24,109 nucleotides of DNA from an uncultured Treponema sp. (GCA_905372235.1 CAJPOF010000034.1:1-24109), one strand, 5' to 3'. Shown: positions 9,297-17,213, counted from the stretch's first letter. A program made the numbers and translations. Notes: generated by a model not told the origin, from the sequence alone.

Positions 9297-9699
9297 AATT
9301 CTTCTCCTATGACATAAAAAACGCCTATTCCATAAACCTTGCATGGGAAAAAGCGAATTCATTATCGATAAAAAACTCTAAAAAAGGATGTCCGCTTTTA
9401 CCCGGAAAGAATGGTTAAAGCGCACGACTCATGCCGAAATAACATCATTTTTAAGAGCATCACGCATGGGGATATTCTAAGTTCATATCTCCGCTTTTGC
9501 AAGTTTTTAAAATCCAATGGAACAAACATTTTGCGAAAAAACCTTGCAAACTCGCTGTGTTTTCACCTACACCACACTTGCCGGTAAAAGCAAACGCGCG
9601 ACTTTCTCGTCCTGTTCCCCCCCATCCCTCATCCATAAAAATCGCTCTCCTTTTCTACAAAATAGCGGCGGACAAAAAATTCTGCTATAATCGGAAACG
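9297..9699. other. Divergent intergenic region between the SUMF1 lipoprotein and radical SAM genes
   Basis: No gene is supported here. Visible items are AGGAG for the lipoprotein start at 9296, an imperfect hairpin (CGCTTTTACC at 9393-9402 with GGTTAAAGCG at 9413-9422, one T-T mismatch), a C7 run (9617-9623), and the extended -10 of the radical SAM gene. I could not find a convincing minus-strand promoter for the lipoprotein. Confidence 0.5.
9683..9691 (+). promoter_or_regulatory. Extended -10 element placing transcription at the start codon of the radical SAM gene
   Basis: TGCTATAAT ends at 9691 and the ATG begins at 9700, so the start site expected 6-9 nt after the -10 coincides with or touches the start codon. 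No good -35 is visible, as is allowed for TG-extended promoters. The same TGCTATAAT string drives the phosphofructokinase gene. Confidence 0.7.
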
Positions 9700-10677
9700 A
9701 TGTTTTCTCCCGATGAAATAATTTTTGCCCCAACGACAAAATGCAACCTCAAATGTCCGCACTGTTACGTAAAATGCGGCGACGAAACGCTCGATTCGGA
9801 AAACGCCGTAAACTTTCTTTCAAGCGCAAAAGATTCCGAGGAATGTACAATAGAAAAAGTCGGTTTTTCGGGCGGAGAGCCGTTCCTTTATCCCGATTTT
9901 CTTGAAAAAGTCATAAGCAAAGCCGTAGATTTAGGATTCATGTTCGACAGGCTTATGACAAACGGAATCTGGTGGAAATCGGAAAAAGAGCTTGCCGGAA
10001 CGCTAAAAAAAATCTATTCCGCAGGTTTCGACGGAAAAATCGGACTAAGCTGGGATTCATTTCACGGTCAGCCGTACAAAAAAATAAGAAAATTCTCGCT
10101 CGAAGTCCTGAAAATCTTCGGGGAAGAAAGCCTTGAAATCCAGTCGGTAGTCCCCTATGCAAGAAGAAATTCAAGGGCCGTAAGAAAAGCCGACAATCTG
10201 ATTTTAAAGAACATCAAAATGCTTTCAAAAGACATAGGCTGCAGGATAAAAAGATACACAAATCCATTTTCCAAAACGGGAATCATTCTTCTCAAAGGGA
10301 AAGCGTTCGTGAAAATCCACAGGACAAGCCAAATTTTCCCATGCACGGACGAAAGAGCCTGGAAAAGTCGAAAATGGTTTTCCGAAGATTTTTGCGAAGG
10401 CCCCGGAAACATCCTCTACGTACATTCCAACGGAAAAATCGCCCCGTGCTGCGGCTTTTCGAACGAAAACGATGCGCTGTGCATCGGAAACATCACGGAG
10501 TCCTATGCGAAAATTATTTTGAACGCCACGACAAACCCGATGATAAAACTCTGCTTCGAAAAAGGGCTTTCCACGCTTGCGGAAAAACTAGAAAAAGAAA
10601 ACAAAATCCGACGAAAAACAAACGAAATCTGCACGTTCTGCGACTACGTATGCAGAAAAAATCAATTGAAAAAGTAG
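9700..10677 (+). CDS. Radical SAM protein with a Cys-rich (SPASM-like) C-terminus
   Basis: 325 residues. Cys15, Cys19 and Cys22 in TTKCNLKCPHCY form the CxxxCxxC site that binds the SAM-cleaving 4Fe-4S cluster. FSGGEPFLYPDF is the SAM-binding GGEP block. Later cysteines (PCT, APCCGF, LCIGN, CTFCDYVC) suggest a SPASM-like domain with auxiliary cluster(s), as in peptide-modifying and related enzymes. The substrate is not evident: no precursor peptide gene, cofactor gene or sulfatase is adjacent. The start is fixed, because an in-frame TAA (9688-9690) lies only 9 nt upstream. There is no real Shine-Dalgarno and the -10 is next to the ATG, so the mRNA is probably leaderless. The gene is transcribed alone, between divergent and convergent neighbours. 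Confidence 0.88.
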   Translation: MFSPDEIIFAPTTKCNLKCPHCYVKCGDETLDSENAVNFLSSAKDSEECTIEKVGFSGGEPFLYPDFLEKVISKAVDLGFMFDRLMTNGIWWKSEKELAGTLKKIYSAGFDGKIGLSWDSFHGQPYKKIRKFSLEVLKIFGEESLEIQSVVPYARRNSRAVRKADNLILKNIKMLSKDIGCRIKRYTNPFSKTGIILLKGKAFVKIHRTSQIFPCTDERAWKSRKWFSEDFCEGPGNILYVHSNGKIAPCCGFSNENDALCIGNITESYAKIILNATTNPMIKLCFEKGLSTLAEKLEKENKIRRKTNEICTFCDYVCRKNQLKK

Positions 10678-10705
10678 ATGATTTTTAAGATTTTTCAGGG
10701 CGTTC

Positions 10706-10744
10706 GGGGATTTCTCAAAAGTTTGTCACTTTTGAGAAATCCCC
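10706..10744. repeat. 17-bp perfect palindrome downstream of the radical SAM gene
   Basis: GGGGATTTCTCAAAAGT (10706-10722) and its exact reverse complement (10728-10744) flank the 5-nt loop TTGTC. It begins 28 bp after the radical SAM stop codon and would form a strong 3' hairpin in that mRNA. No T-run follows, so it is not a canonical terminator. A second, looser inverted pair, GTTCCG (10752-10757) with CGGAAC (10794-10799), follows at once, suggesting a composite intergenic element. Confidence 0.75.
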
Positions 10745-10859
10745 GTCGGCTGTTCCGCACTTCCGCTTTCGCTCCATTCCTACGCTATCGCTTCGGAACG
10801 CCTGCGGCGGTGCTACATAGCCTAACGCATTTTCTATAAAATAAACAAAAGTCAAAAAA

Positions 10860-10933
10860 TGGAGCTGATCGGACTTGAACCGACTACCTTTTGAATGCCA
10901 TTCAAACGCTCTAGCCAGGTGAGCTACAGCCCC
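10860..10933 (-). tRNA. tRNA-Ala (anticodon GGC)
   Basis: On the minus strand a full cloverleaf of 74 nt folds. The acceptor GGGGCTG pairs with CAGCTCC and includes the G3-U70 wobble pair that identifies alanine tRNAs. The D stem is GCTC/GAGC, and the anticodon stem TTTGA/TCAAA encloses the loop ATGGCAT with anticodon GGC. The T arm is GTCGG/CCGAT with TTCAAGT. CCA is not encoded, and a T6 run follows at once. Confidence 0.97.
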
Positions 10934-10947
10934 GCATTATTTCGATG

Positions 10948-10976
10948 AATATAGTCGATAAGGCGCAAATTGTCAA
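10948..10976 (-). promoter_or_regulatory. Promoter of tRNA-Ala
   Basis: On the minus strand a consensus -35 TTGACA (10976-10971) and -10 TATATT (10953-10948) are 17 bp apart. The predicted start is a few bases before the 5' end of the tRNA at 10933. Confidence 0.88.
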
Positions 10977-11309
10977 TTGCCGAAAAAAGCACACGAAAAG
11001 TGATTTTTTTAATTCAAACGAAGATTTTTCAGCAATTTCCACGAACGGCGGAAAATCGACTTCAGAATAAAGATAAAATCGTCATAAAAACAGCGTTCAT
11101 TTATTGAAGAAAGTTGTCGGTTTCCCCAAAAAAGCGTTCCTTTATTAAAACAAAATCACCTTTCCTCCGCTTTCACGCCGATTTTTCAATTCCGAAAAAC
11201 GTGTTTTCCAAATCCAGCGATTTTGAATCATTGTAAATATCAAAAAAATCCATTAGAGTTTAATCCATGACGCTGAGTTTGGCGCAATTTTTTATACACG
11301 AGGTAATAC
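10977..11309. other. Intergenic region upstream of pgi
   Basis: AT-rich sequence with no supported gene. The only candidate signal is a weak plus-strand promoter, TTGTAA (11231-11236) and TAGAGT (11254-11259) with 17-bp spacing. The Shine-Dalgarno (GAGG at 11299-11302) precedes the pgi ATG by 7 nt. Confidence 0.4.
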
Positions 11310-12893
11310 ATGGCTACATGGGCAAATGCTGATACATTTTCTTCATGGAAGAAAATGCTTTCACTCAAAGGCATGGTTTCTGTTCGAGATGAACTTTCTT
11401 CCGAGAATGCTGTTGGACGTATTCGGGAATATTCTGTTCCTATGGCGGAAGGCTTGACTTATAATTACGGGGCAAAACAGGTGAACGAACAGATTCTGAA
11501 GACGCTGCAGGATTTGTCCGACGAGGCGCAGCTTCTTGAAAAATTCGAGGCTCTTTATAACGGCGAGGTCGTGAACACGGGCGAAAAGCGAATGGTTCTC
11601 CATCACCTTACAAGAGGACAGCTCGGAAAGGACGTGATGGCGGACGGCGTAAACAAACGGGAGTTCTATATCAACGAACAGAAAAAAATCGCCGATTTTG
11701 CGGACAAAGTTCATTCTGGAAAAATATTGAACGAAAAAGGCGAAAAATTCACTCAGGTTTGCCAGATTGGAATCGGCGGTTCGGACTTGGGTCCCCGCGC
11801 CATGTACTTGGCTCTTGAAAATTGGGCAAAGAAAAACGGTTCGTTCAAAATGGAAGCGCATTTCATTTCTAACGTAGACCCTGACGACGGAGCCGCAGTT
11901 GTCGCTTCGCTTGACCTTTCAAAAACGATATTCATATTGGTTTCAAAATCGGGGACCACGCTTGAAACGCTCACTAACGAATCTTTTGTGAAGGATTTCA
12001 TAAAGAAGGCGGGACTGGACGTTTCAAAGCACATGATTGCGGTAACTTCCGAGACCTCGCCTTTGGCTCACAATCCGGATTATATGGCTGCGTTCTATAT
12101 GGACGACTACATAGGCGGCCGCTATTCTTCCTGCTCCGGAGTGGGAGGAGCTGTTCTTTCTCTTGCATTCGGACCGGACGTTTTCGCAGATTTCCTTGAC
12201 GGAGCTGCGGCGGAAGACAAGACTGCGTTGAACAAGGACATCCGCAAAAATCCTGCGCTTTTGGACGCTTTGATTGGCGTTTACGAAAGAAACGCCCAGG
12301 AATATCCTTCAACCGCTGTTCTTCCGTATTCTCAAGGCTTGAGCCGTTTTCCGGCTCATCTTCAGCAGCTTGACATGGAATCAAACGGAAAAAGCGTTAA
12401 CCGCGACGGCGGAAAAATCGACTACGTGACAGGGCCTGTGCTTTTCGGCGAACCGGGAACAAACGGTCAGCATTCGTTCTATCAACTTTTGCATCAGGGA
12501 ACTGACATAGTTCCGCTTCAGTTCATTGCGTTCAGCGAAAATCAGAGCGAAAAGGATGTCGTGATCGAGGATTCCACAAGCCAGACAAAACTCTGCGCGA
12601 ATGTCGTGGCTCAGATTGTCGCCTTTGCCTGCGGAAAGTCCGACCCCGATTCAAACAAAGCGTTTGCCGGAGAAAGACCTTCAAGCCTGATTTACGGAAA
12701 AAAACTTACGCCAAGAACGCTCGGCGCATTGCTTTCCCATTATGAGAACAAAGTGATGTTCCAAGGCTTTGTATGGAACATAAACAGTTTTGACCAAGAA
12801 GGCGTTCAGCTGGGTAAAAAACTTGCAAAAGCGGTGCTTTCAAACAAGATGGAACCTGCGCTGAAAGAATACGCAAGCCTTCTTATAAAATAA
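11310..12893 (+). CDS. pgi: Glucose-6-phosphate isomerase
   Basis: Interconverts glucose 6-phosphate and fructose 6-phosphate in the cytoplasm, feeding the phosphofructokinase encoded 5 kb to the left. At 527 residues it is of usual bacterial PGI length. Family signatures are all present: IGIGGSDLGPR, the phosphate loop VSKSGTTLET, GGRYSSCSGVGG, QLDMESNGK with the catalytic Glu, the long signature GEPGTNGQHSFYQLLHQG with the ring-opening His, and the C-terminal SFDQEGVQLGK carrying the active-site Lys. It looks intact. The start at 11310 has GAGG 7 nt upstream. It is transcribed alone between two opposite-strand tRNA genes. Confidence 0.98.
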   Translation: MATWANADTFSSWKKMLSLKGMVSVRDELSSENAVGRIREYSVPMAEGLTYNYGAKQVNEQILKTLQDLSDEAQLLEKFEALYNGEVVNTGEKRMVLHHLTRGQLGKDVMADGVNKREFYINEQKKIADFADKVHSGKILNEKGEKFTQVCQIGIGGSDLGPRAMYLALENWAKKNGSFKMEAHFISNVDPDDGAAVVASLDLSKTIFILVSKSGTTLETLTNESFVKDFIKKAGLDVSKHMIAVTSETSPLAHNPDYMAAFYMDDYIGGRYSSCSGVGGAVLSLAFGPDVFADFLDGAAAEDKTALNKDIRKNPALLDALIGVYERNAQEYPSTAVLPYSQGLSRFPAHLQQLDMESNGKSVNRDGGKIDYVTGPVLFGEPGTNGQHSFYQLLHQGTDIVPLQFIAFSENQSEKDVVIEDSTSQTKLCANVVAQIVAFACGKSDPDSNKAFAGERPSSLIYGKKLTPRTLGALLSHYENKVMFQGFVWNINSFDQEGVQLGKKLAKAVLSNKMEPALKEYASLLIK

Positions 12894-12926
12894 GGCATCT
12901 AAAAACGGATGTTTTTGCCGGAATAT

Positions 12927-12981
12927 GTCCGCCGTCTACCTAAAAAACGCTTTTTTGCGATATTTTAGGTTGCGTGCGGAC
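12927..12981. repeat. Nested imperfect palindrome downstream of pgi
   Basis: Outer arms GTCCGC (12927-12932) and GCGGAC (12976-12981), inner arms ACCTAAAA (12938-12945) and TTTTAGGT (12963-12970), and a tip CGC/GCG (12948-12950 with 12957-12959) fold into one helix with a symmetric 5x5 internal loop. It follows pgi by 33 bp. There is no T-run after it on either strand, so a terminator role is doubtful. A smaller hairpin lies at 12894-12919. Confidence 0.5.
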
Positions 12982-13045
12982 GTAAAAAGGCAATAGAAAA
13001 ATCGTAGATTGTGTAAAAGATAATCCAAGAACGTTAAAAAATTAT

Positions 13046-13130
13046 TGCCGGGAACCAGACTCGAACTGGCACGGCATTTGACTGCCGAGGGATTTTAAGT
13101 CCCTTGTGTCTACCATTCCACCATCCCGGC
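13046..13130 (-). tRNA. tRNA-Leu (anticodon UAA)
   Basis: On the minus strand an 85-nt class II tRNA folds. The acceptor is GCCGGGA/TCCCGGC with discriminator A, and the anticodon stem AGGGA/TCCCT encloses the loop CTTAAAA with anticodon TAA. A long variable arm (CGGCA, loop, TGCCG) and the T arm with TTCGAGT follow. The long variable arm and anticodon identify leucine. CCA is not encoded. Confidence 0.97.
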
Positions 13131-13140
13131 AATTGAGTCG

Positions 13141-13169
13141 ATGATAAAGGAAATGCCGTTTTTGTTCAA
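13141..13169 (-). promoter_or_regulatory. Promoter of tRNA-Leu
   Basis: On the minus strand TTGAAC (13169-13164) and TATCAT (13146-13141) are 17 bp apart and end 10 bp before the tRNA 5' end. Confidence 0.78.
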
Positions 13170-13285
13170 GGACAGAAAAATCCTTCCGCAAAAAGGATAA
13201 AATACAATCGCAGGAACGGAAAACCGTTTGGAAATCCGCATATTTTGCTCAAAATCGGAAAATCCAATCTGATTTTTTGGGAACA

Positions 13286-13314
13286 TTGCTAAGAGTCCGT
13301 TTTTGCGGTATTTT
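13286..13314 (+). promoter_or_regulatory. Likely promoter of lysA
   Basis: TTGCTA (13286-13291) and TATTTT (13309-13314) are 17 bp apart, about 27 bp before the ATG at 13341. Each box matches consensus at four of six positions. Confidence 0.5.
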
Positions 13315-13340
13315 CATTTAATCAAACAAAAGAGGTTTTT

Positions 13341-14606
13341 ATGGAAAAATATTTTCCGCTGAACGCCGAACAATTATCTTCCCTTGCAAAAAGATTTCCA
13401 ACTCCTTTTTATCTGTATGACGAAAAATCAATCCGCCTGAACATGAGGGAATTTACCGAAGCGTTCAAGATTTTTCCGGCTTTCAAGGAACATTTTGCTG
13501 TAAAAGCCTGCCCGAATCCTTATATAATGAAGATTCTTTCCGAAGAAGGATGCGGAGCGGACTGTTCGTCCCTTGCCGAACTTGTGCTTAGCGACACAAG
13601 CGGAATCAAAGGAAACGATGTGATTTTCACTTCCAACGAAACCCCGGCGGAAGAATATCGGTTCGCATTCGAAAAAGGGAACATCATAAATCTGGACGAT
13701 TTTACCCACATCGAATATCTGAAAAAGGCAATCGGTCGCCTCCCCGAGACAATTTGCTTCCGTTATAATCCCGGGCCTCTCAAAAAAGGCGGAAATTCGA
13801 TAATCGGAAAGCCTGAGGAAGCAAAATACGGACTTACACGGGAACAGCTTTTGAAAGCGTACAAAATCTGCAAAGAAGAAGGCGTAAAACATTTCGGACT
13901 TCATACGATGGTCGCTTCAAACGAACTGAACCCCGACTTTTTTGCGGACACGGCAAAGATTCTTTTTGAACTTTGCGTGGAAATCAAGGAAAAATGCGGA
14001 GTAAGAATCGAATTCACGGATCTTGGCGGCGGGCTTGGAATTCCCTACAAACCGGAACAGAAAAAAGTAAATTACGCTGAAGTCGCCCAAAAAATCAGAA
14101 AAGTTTACGACAGCATAATAGTTCCGGCAGGTCTTGATCCGCTTAAAATCTTCTGGGAATGCGGCCGCCCGATTACAGGTCCGTACGGCTGGCTTGTATC
14201 CACCGCCGTCCATAAAAAACACATATACCGCGAGTATGTGGGGCTTGATTCGTGCATGGCAGATTTAATGCGTCCCGGAATGTACGGCTCTTACCACGAA
14301 ATAACCGTCAGCGGAAAAGAAAATTTTCCAAAAGACTGCGTTTACGACGTAGTTGGAAGCCTTTGCGAAAATTCGGACAAATTTGCGATTCAGCGAAACC
14401 TTCCCCGAATCGATGTAGGCGACATCGTGATTATCCACGATGCGGGCGCGCACGGACGGGCTATGGGCTACAACTACAACGGAAAACTTCGTTGCGGAGA
14501 ACTGCTTTTAAGGGAAGACGGCTCTGTCGTGCAGATTCGCAGAAAAGAGACGCTGGACGACCTCTTTGCCACATTGGATTTTGAAGGACTTAAAACATTT
14601 TCTTGA
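13341..14606 (+). CDS. lysA: Diaminopimelate decarboxylase
   Basis: PLP-dependent fold-III decarboxylase that converts meso-diaminopimelate to L-lysine, the last step of lysine synthesis. 421 residues, full length for the family. Lys55 in FAVKACPNP is the PLP-binding lysine. DLGGGLG (from residue 227) and ECGRP (from 273) bind the cofactor phosphate, Cys342 in GSLCENSD is the active-site cysteine from the partner subunit, and HDAGAHGRAMGYNYNG is the C-terminal signature. The start has AGAGG 5 nt upstream. It stands alone rather than in a lysine operon. A related carboxynorspermidine or arginine decarboxylase is less likely, because the GSLCENSD and DAGAHGRAM blocks fit LysA. Confidence 0.92.
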   Translation: MEKYFPLNAEQLSSLAKRFPTPFYLYDEKSIRLNMREFTEAFKIFPAFKEHFAVKACPNPYIMKILSEEGCGADCSSLAELVLSDTSGIKGNDVIFTSNETPAEEYRFAFEKGNIINLDDFTHIEYLKKAIGRLPETICFRYNPGPLKKGGNSIIGKPEEAKYGLTREQLLKAYKICKEEGVKHFGLHTMVASNELNPDFFADTAKILFELCVEIKEKCGVRIEFTDLGGGLGIPYKPEQKKVNYAEVAQKIRKVYDSIIVPAGLDPLKIFWECGRPITGPYGWLVSTAVHKKHIYREYVGLDSCMADLMRPGMYGSYHEITVSGKENFPKDCVYDVVGSLCENSDKFAIQRNLPRIDVGDIVIIHDAGAHGRAMGYNYNGKLRCGELLLREDGSVVQIRRKETLDDLFATLDFEGLKTFS

Positions 14607-14638
14607 TATGAAAGTCATGAAAATTATATATATTTTTT

Positions 14639-14667
14639 TTGCTTTTTATTATAACAAATGATAGAAT
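14639..14667 (+). promoter_or_regulatory. Promoter of the chemoreceptor gene
   Basis: TTGCTT (14639-14644) and TAGAAT (14662-14667) are 17 bp apart. A T8 run abuts the -35. The start near 14674 leaves a short leader containing the Shine-Dalgarno AGAGGAG (14696-14702). Confidence 0.68.
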
Positions 14668-14695
14668 CACAGCGTGTTTTCTGAAATTTTATCAG

Positions 14696-14762
14696 AGAGG
14701 AGTTGAATAAAATGCAAGACTACGATAATGTTACCCCCCCCCCCCGAAAAATCACGCTTTAA
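14696..14762 (+). promoter_or_regulatory. Shine-Dalgarno, out-of-frame ATG and C12 tract: probable phase-variation switch
   Basis: AGAGGAG (14696-14702) is ideally placed, 9 nt before the ATG at 14712. With the present 12 C (14734-14745), translation from that ATG gives 16 residues and stops at TAA 14760-14762. With 11 or 14 C it would read MQDYDNVTPPP and continue into the chemoreceptor. The only ATG in the present receptor frame, 14728, is 25 nt from the Shine-Dalgarno with no other ribosome site. Confidence 0.8.
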
Positions 14763-16875
14763 TCCTGAAGACAAAAAAATAACAAAAAAGCGCGCTTCAA
14801 TTCGGAATAAGATAACCATCATATTCGTAACAATGCTACTTGTATCCGGAGGCGGGCTTGGAGTTCTTGCAATAAGAACGGCTCGTCTTGCCGTTACCGA
14901 AAAAGTGGAAATCCATCTTGTGGACAAAGCGAAGGACACCGCTAATTTATTGGACGAAAAGATTAGCGGTTTCTTTCAGTATATGGATGGGGTCGCAAGA
15001 CTTCCACTCATAAAAAATCCGGCCGTTTCTATTGACGAAAAAACAGCTTACCTGAAAAAAGAACTGGGCAACAATCCTGTATTCCACCGGCTTGACCTTT
15101 GCGACATGGACGGAAACCGCTACGTCGATATAGGCCATGTCGTGAACGTGTCGAACTTGGAATTCTATCAGGAACCCATGAAAGGAAAACATTACGTTGC
15201 AGATCCGATGATTTCGAATCTGGACAAAGCGTACGTTACATTCTTTTCCGTTCCTGTTTATTTTGACGATGGAAAAATACACGGTGTCCTTGTGGGAAGC
15301 GTGCTTGCCGAACATCTTGCCGGAATCCTTGCCGATGTAGTTGTCGGGGAAACCGGCTATTGCTATGTCCTTAACGGAAACGCCGACTTGATTGGACATA
15401 AAGATTTGGAGCGTTCCAGGCAAAGACCTAATCCTGTGAAAATGGCTGAAAAAGATCCTGCATACGCATCGACGGCAAAATTCGTGAAAGAAGCGCTTTC
15501 CGGGACATCGCACAATGTCGGTTTCTATGAGTTCGATGGAGTCAAAATCATTTCGTCATACGCACGAATGGATCTTGCAGACTGGATTATCTTTATTTCC
15601 GCTCCCAGAAAAGAATTCATGGGAGCTATAAACAAGCTCAGGCTGAACATATTCCTTATAGGATTTTCCATTTTCATCGTGTCGGTGATAACGATTTATT
15701 TTGTGTCCAGGAAAATATCATCTTCCATTCAGACAGCAACGGAAACGCTCAAGGACATCGCAAACGGAGACGGAGATTTGACCGCCAGGCTTGCCGTTCA
15801 AGGAAACGACGAGATGACCGACCTTGCAATCTATTTTAATCAGACCATAGAAAAGATACGGCATTCCGTAGCCACTGTCGCCGACAACGCGATTACGATG
15901 ACGAACATCGGAAACAATCTTGCGAACAACATGATGCAGACCGCAAGTTCCGTGAACGAGATTGCCGCAAACATAAACGGCGTAAAAAAACAGACGCAGA
16001 ATCAGGCGGCGAGCGTTACCGAAACATCTTCCACAATGGAAGAAATCCTTAGGACAATACAAAACCTCAACGGAAGCATAGAAACTCAGTCGGCAAGCGT
16101 TACCCAATCCAGCGCGGCGGTCGAGCAGATGGCTGGAAACATAGATTCCATAACGAAAATCCTTTCAAAGAACGACACTTCCGTGCAGGAACTTTTCAAC
16201 GCCACCGCATCCGGAAAGAAGTCGCTCCAGCAGTCGAATGATGTTACGCAGAAACTTTCAAAGGCTTCCGGCGGACTTATAGACGCAAGCAACGTCATTC
16301 AGAGCATCGCAAGCCAGACGAACCTTCTTGCGATGAACGCCGCGATTGAGGCGGCGCACGCAGGCGATGCCGGAAAAGGATTTGCCGTAGTTGCGGACGA
16401 GATTCGAAAACTCGCCGAAGAATCTTCAATGCAGGCAAAGAACATAACGAGTGTCCTTACCTCGCTCGACACCGAAATCGACGGACTTCTAAAATCGTCC
16501 CAGGTGGTCGAAGAAGAATTCAATTCGATAATGAATCTTTCCGAGCAGGTAAAGAATGCGAGCGCAAACATAATGTCTGCGATGACCGAACAGGAAAACG
16601 GCACAAGGGAAGTCCTTGCCGCAATCAAAAGCATAAACTCCGTTACGCTGGAAGTAAAAGACGGTTCTCTTGAAATGTACAAAGGCGGCGAAAAAGTTGC
16701 CAAGGAAATGAGGGAACTTCAGAATCTTACAAGAATCATAACCGACAGCATGAACGAAATGGCAACGGGAGTTGAGCAGGTGAACAATGCGGTCCAGGAA
16801 GTGAATACAATCTCTATCAAGAACAAGGAAAGCATAAAAGTCCTTTCGGAAGTTGTAGGAAAGTTCAAGATTTAG
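14728..16875 (+). CDS. Methyl-accepting chemotaxis protein with periplasmic Cache domain
   Basis: Transmembrane chemoreceptor that signals to CheA/CheW. In the present frame 715 residues run from ATG 14728. The stretch after the poly-Pro start is cytoplasmic and basic. TM1 is at about 28-49 (ITIIFVTMLLVSGGGLGVLA), a dCache-type sensor at about 55-300 (DMDGNRYVDIG, FYQEPMKGKHYVADP, ADWIIFISAPRKEF), and TM2 at about 305-325. HAMP follows (NGDGDLTARL), then a long coiled-coil signalling domain. Its hairpin tip IASQTNLLAMNAAIEAAHAG and GFAVVADEIRKLAEES is near residues 525-570. No CheR-binding pentapeptide ends the protein. The natural start is probably ATG 14712, put out of frame by a C12 tract, so this copy may be switched off or a phase variant. 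Ligand unknown. Confidence 0.9.
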   Translation: MLPPPPEKSRFNPEDKKITKKRASIRNKITIIFVTMLLVSGGGLGVLAIRTARLAVTEKVEIHLVDKAKDTANLLDEKISGFFQYMDGVARLPLIKNPAVSIDEKTAYLKKELGNNPVFHRLDLCDMDGNRYVDIGHVVNVSNLEFYQEPMKGKHYVADPMISNLDKAYVTFFSVPVYFDDGKIHGVLVGSVLAEHLAGILADVVVGETGYCYVLNGNADLIGHKDLERSRQRPNPVKMAEKDPAYASTAKFVKEALSGTSHNVGFYEFDGVKIISSYARMDLADWIIFISAPRKEFMGAINKLRLNIFLIGFSIFIVSVITIYFVSRKISSSIQTATETLKDIANGDGDLTARLAVQGNDEMTDLAIYFNQTIEKIRHSVATVADNAITMTNIGNNLANNMMQTASSVNEIAANINGVKKQTQNQAASVTETSSTMEEILRTIQNLNGSIETQSASVTQSSAAVEQMAGNIDSITKILSKNDTSVQELFNATASGKKSLQQSNDVTQKLSKASGGLIDASNVIQSIASQTNLLAMNAAIEAAHAGDAGKGFAVVADEIRKLAEESSMQAKNITSVLTSLDTEIDGLLKSSQVVEEEFNSIMNLSEQVKNASANIMSAMTEQENGTREVLAAIKSINSVTLEVKDGSLEMYKGGEKVAKEMRELQNLTRIITDSMNEMATGVEQVNNAVQEVNTISIKNKESIKVLSEVVGKFKI

Positions 16876-16902
16876 CCTAGCCTTGTTTTGTGAATGAAAG
16901 TT

Positions 16903-16934
16903 AAAGCCGTGCCGTTTGTGGCGCGGCTTTTTTT
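16903..16934 (+). terminator. Rho-independent terminator of the chemoreceptor gene
   Basis: AAAGCCGTGCC (16903-16913) pairs with GGCGCGGCTTT (16920-16930, one G-U pair) around a 6-nt loop, and the T-run continues to 16934. It lies 27 bp after the stop. Confidence 0.92.
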
Positions 16935-17116
16935 GTGTTCTGTTTTTATGACCAAGCCCATTGTCCCCACTTGGACATCTGCCTTGGATTTCTTAAAATA
17001 CAGTACCAAGAGAGGCAGACGGACATGTTTATGCATCGTTCATCGTATAACGATTCGTGCCAGATGTTTTCCATCACAGGAAGAAAAATCTCCCTATTAG
17101 AACTAAGATACGGGTT

Positions 17117-17136
17117 CTTAGGGCAGTAGCCCTAAG
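17117..17136. repeat. 8-bp perfect palindrome
   Basis: CTTAGGGC (17117-17124) and GCCCTAAG (17129-17136) surround the loop AGTA. It stands 25 bp before the larger 17162-17213 hairpin and shares its TTAGGG start. Confidence 0.7.
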
Positions 17137-17161
17137 CAGCACGGGGAAAAGGGAGTGGGTT

Positions 17162-17213
17162 TTAGGGAGAGGGGAAAACCCCCGTTCTGCCGGGGGTTCT
17201 CCCCTCTCCCTAA
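17162..17213. repeat. Long near-perfect hairpin (22 of 23 pairs)
   Basis: TTAGGGAGAGGGG (17162-17174) pairs exactly with 17201-17213, and AACCCCCG (17177-17184) pairs exactly with CGGGGGTT (17191-17198). Between the two helices lie one A-T pair and one A-C mismatch. The loop is TTCTGC. Both arms recur, separated by 167 bp of other hairpins, at 18433-18449 and 18607-18637. Confidence 0.9.

Noticed and set aside
9297..9362. N-terminal extension of the SUMF1 lipoprotein from ATG 9362
   Set aside because: ATG 9296 has AGGAG at proper distance and opens a clean lipoprotein signal peptide; the extension has neither.
10706..10744. Rho-independent terminator of the radical SAM gene
   Set aside because: The stem is strong, but the following bases are GTCGGC with no T-run; listed as a palindromic repeat instead.
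14728..14745. Ordinary start of the chemoreceptor at ATG 14728
   Set aside because: It is kept as the coordinate of the open frame, but the Shine-Dalgarno is 25 nt away and points to ATG 14712.
16894..17129. Two small frames after the chemoreceptor
   Set aside because: They overlap the receptor's terminator, have no ribosome site and no family resemblance.
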